Of a stretch of DNA of 6,171 bases, positions 5,216-6,171 are shown in pieces. The position numbers were made by a program, and so were the translations under genes. This DNA comes from an uncultured Oscillospiraceae bacterium. Its GTDB lineage: Bacteria > Bacillota > Clostridia > Oscillospirales > Oscillospiraceae. The stretch covers positions 1-6,171 of the forward strand of contig CAAFEV010000299.1 of NCBI GenBank assembly GCA_900762005.1, in the 5' to 3' direction. The notes under the pieces were generated by a model, which was given only the letters and a program-made list of their open reading frames with translations, was not told the origin of the DNA and did no database searches. Position 1 is the first letter of the stretch. The number at the start of each line of letters is the position of its first letter.

Positions 5216-6171
5216 GCACTTACCGCTGGATACCGTGGACACAGCCGGTGCTCACCGGCAATACCGACTATGGTGAAACCTCGGCGAGCTCTATTAACAA
5301 TTCGTCAGCCGGTAATCCGGCAAGCCCGTGGAAAGCCTCGGACGGTATTAAGGACGGCTCCTCGGCCTCGTGGGAAGCCTACAAAGACCAATATCCCGCT
5401 TGGTGGCTCTGGAAACTGCCCGCTATGCTCCGCGTCACAAAGCTGGTGCTGTACAACAAGTATTCCGGCTACAACTATGTGACGAAGAATGTATCGGTCT
5501 ACGCAGATAAAGCACAGACGCAGCTCATCGCAAACGGCACTTTTGAAGCGGCATCGTTCTCAACGCTAACCTTTGAGTTTGATTCGCCTAAAGTCACAAA
5601 CGAGCTGTGCATCGTCTGCGAGGACAGCTACAAAGAGAGCAACACCTATGTGGGTCTTGGCGAGGTTGAGATTACCGCCGAACAAGGCATTGAACAGTTC
5701 GATGTTCGGTATTTCGATTGGGACGGAATGCTTCTCAAAGAAGAAACCGTTGATTTCGGCGGTAGAGTCGCGCCTCCTCCCGACCCAGTGCGCGAGGGCT
5801 ATACCTTCACCGGCTGGAGCGCCTCAACGGAGCATATCGTTTCGGATATGACGGTCGTGGCACAGTATAGGCGCAATCCACGCGAGGACGAATACCTGCT
5901 GACAACGCTCAAAACCATCGCGGATGAGCTACGCATCCCTGTAGAAACAGGCGTGTTCAAGGGTGCTGCGCCGGACTGCTACGCTGTTCTTACGCCGATG
6001 GCGGACACCTTTGAGCTGTATGCGGATAATAAACCAAACCACGAGGTGCAGGAGGTGCGCATCTCTCTTTTTGACAAGGGTAACTACCTGCGCACCAAGA
6101 ATGCGCTTGTTCGCGCCCTTCTGGATGCGGACATTACAATGACCGACCGCCGCTATATCGGGCATGAGGAC
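5212..6171 (+). CDS. Discoidin-like / InlB-repeat / tail-completion fusion protein, partial
   Basis: ATG 5212 overlaps the gp10 stop and the frame stays open to the right edge (320 codons, no stop), so this is the longest intact frame here. Residues 1 to about 157 (MSTYRWIPWTQPVLTG through DGIKDGSSASWEAY, WWLWKLP, KLVLYNKYSGYNYV and EVEITA) look like a discoidin/F5-8-type-C beta-sandwich that commonly binds sugars. Residues of about 163-219 match the InlB B-repeat/Flg_new pattern: FDVRYFDWDG, DFGGRVAPPPDPVREGYTF, TGWS, then SDMTVVAQY. From about 225, EDEYLLTTLKTIADEL to VRALLDADITMTDRRYIGHED resembles small phage tail-completion proteins, which is what gene order predicts. No signal peptide is visible. 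Domain calls are by eye, with the InlB-type repeat the firmest. The sequence suggests a decorated neck/tail protein. Confidence 0.7.
   Translation, partial: MSTYRWIPWTQPVLTGNTDYGETSASSINNSSAGNPASPWKASDGIKDGSSASWEAYKDQYPAWWLWKLPAMLRVTKLVLYNKYSGYNYVTKNVSVYADKAQTQLIANGTFEAASFSTLTFEFDSPKVTNELCIVCEDSYKESNTYVGLGEVEITAEQGIEQFDVRYFDWDGMLLKEETVDFGGRVAPPPDPVREGYTFTGWSASTEHIVSDMTVVAQYRRNPREDEYLLTTLKTIADELRIPVETGVFKGAAPDCYAVLTPMADTFELYADNKPNHEVQEVRISLFDKGNYLRTKNALVRALLDADITMTDRRYIGHED

Noticed and set aside
5270..5851. Short + strand frames at 5270-5482 and 5573-5851
   Set aside because: Both lie in other frames of the continuous 5212-6171 coding region and encode Arg/Pro/Ser-rich nonsense typical of shadows.
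1..6171. tRNA genes, CRISPR arrays, integrase att sites, retroelements
   Set aside because: I saw no cloverleaf, no regularly spaced direct repeats, no integrase and no reverse transcriptase in the window.

Overview
The window is a stretch of a temperate-phage genome (prophage or prophage remnant), most likely from a Gram-positive gut Clostridia host. The evidence is a run of HK97-type structural genes in the standard order, all on the + strand. They have strong GGAGG ribosome binding sites, tight or overlapping junctions, and protein families of the kind common in clostridial siphophages. I name no species because no host gene is present.

Layout: 1-127 is an AT-rich leader holding a two-tier inverted repeat (1-92) and a 7-bp direct repeat spaced 21 bp. 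Next come a small VRR-NUC nuclease (128-415) and an overlapping SNF2-type helicase (from 412). The helicase is broken twice: 5 extra bases with an in-frame TGA fall inside its Walker A motif, and it stops abruptly near 1196. There the sequence changes directly into the middle of an HK97-family portal protein (to 1971). The helicase C-terminus, any terminase genes and the portal N-terminus are therefore missing. The morphogenesis genes follow: ClpP-type prohead protease (1934-2800), major capsid protein (2816-4002, split by a one-base loss in an A-run), head-tail connector (4023-4347, frameshifted in a G-run), head-closure/adaptor protein (4350-4733), HK97 gp10-like protein (4784-5215), and a long open frame from 5212 off the right edge. 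That last frame, too long to be closed in the window, joins a discoidin-like domain, an InlB/Flg_new-type repeat and a tail-completion-like domain.

Functionally, the protease would mature the capsid, the portal and the connector, adaptor and gp10 proteins would form the neck, and the last gene would lie at the neck-tail junction. As written, the module could not make a virion: the portal is truncated, the capsid gene is split, and no packaging motor is encoded here. Either the prophage is decaying, or the sequence carries homopolymer errors and one chimeric join.

The least expected structure is a dispersed element of about 107 bp present twice in opposite orientation. One copy (2571-2676) lies in frame inside the protease C-terminal linker. 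The other (4675-4781) lies between the adaptor and gp10 genes. By hand alignment the copies are roughly 78% identical. Both fold into the same two hairpins, and in one orientation the non-Watson-Crick positions resolve almost entirely to G-U pairs, which suggests an RNA-structured mobile repeat.
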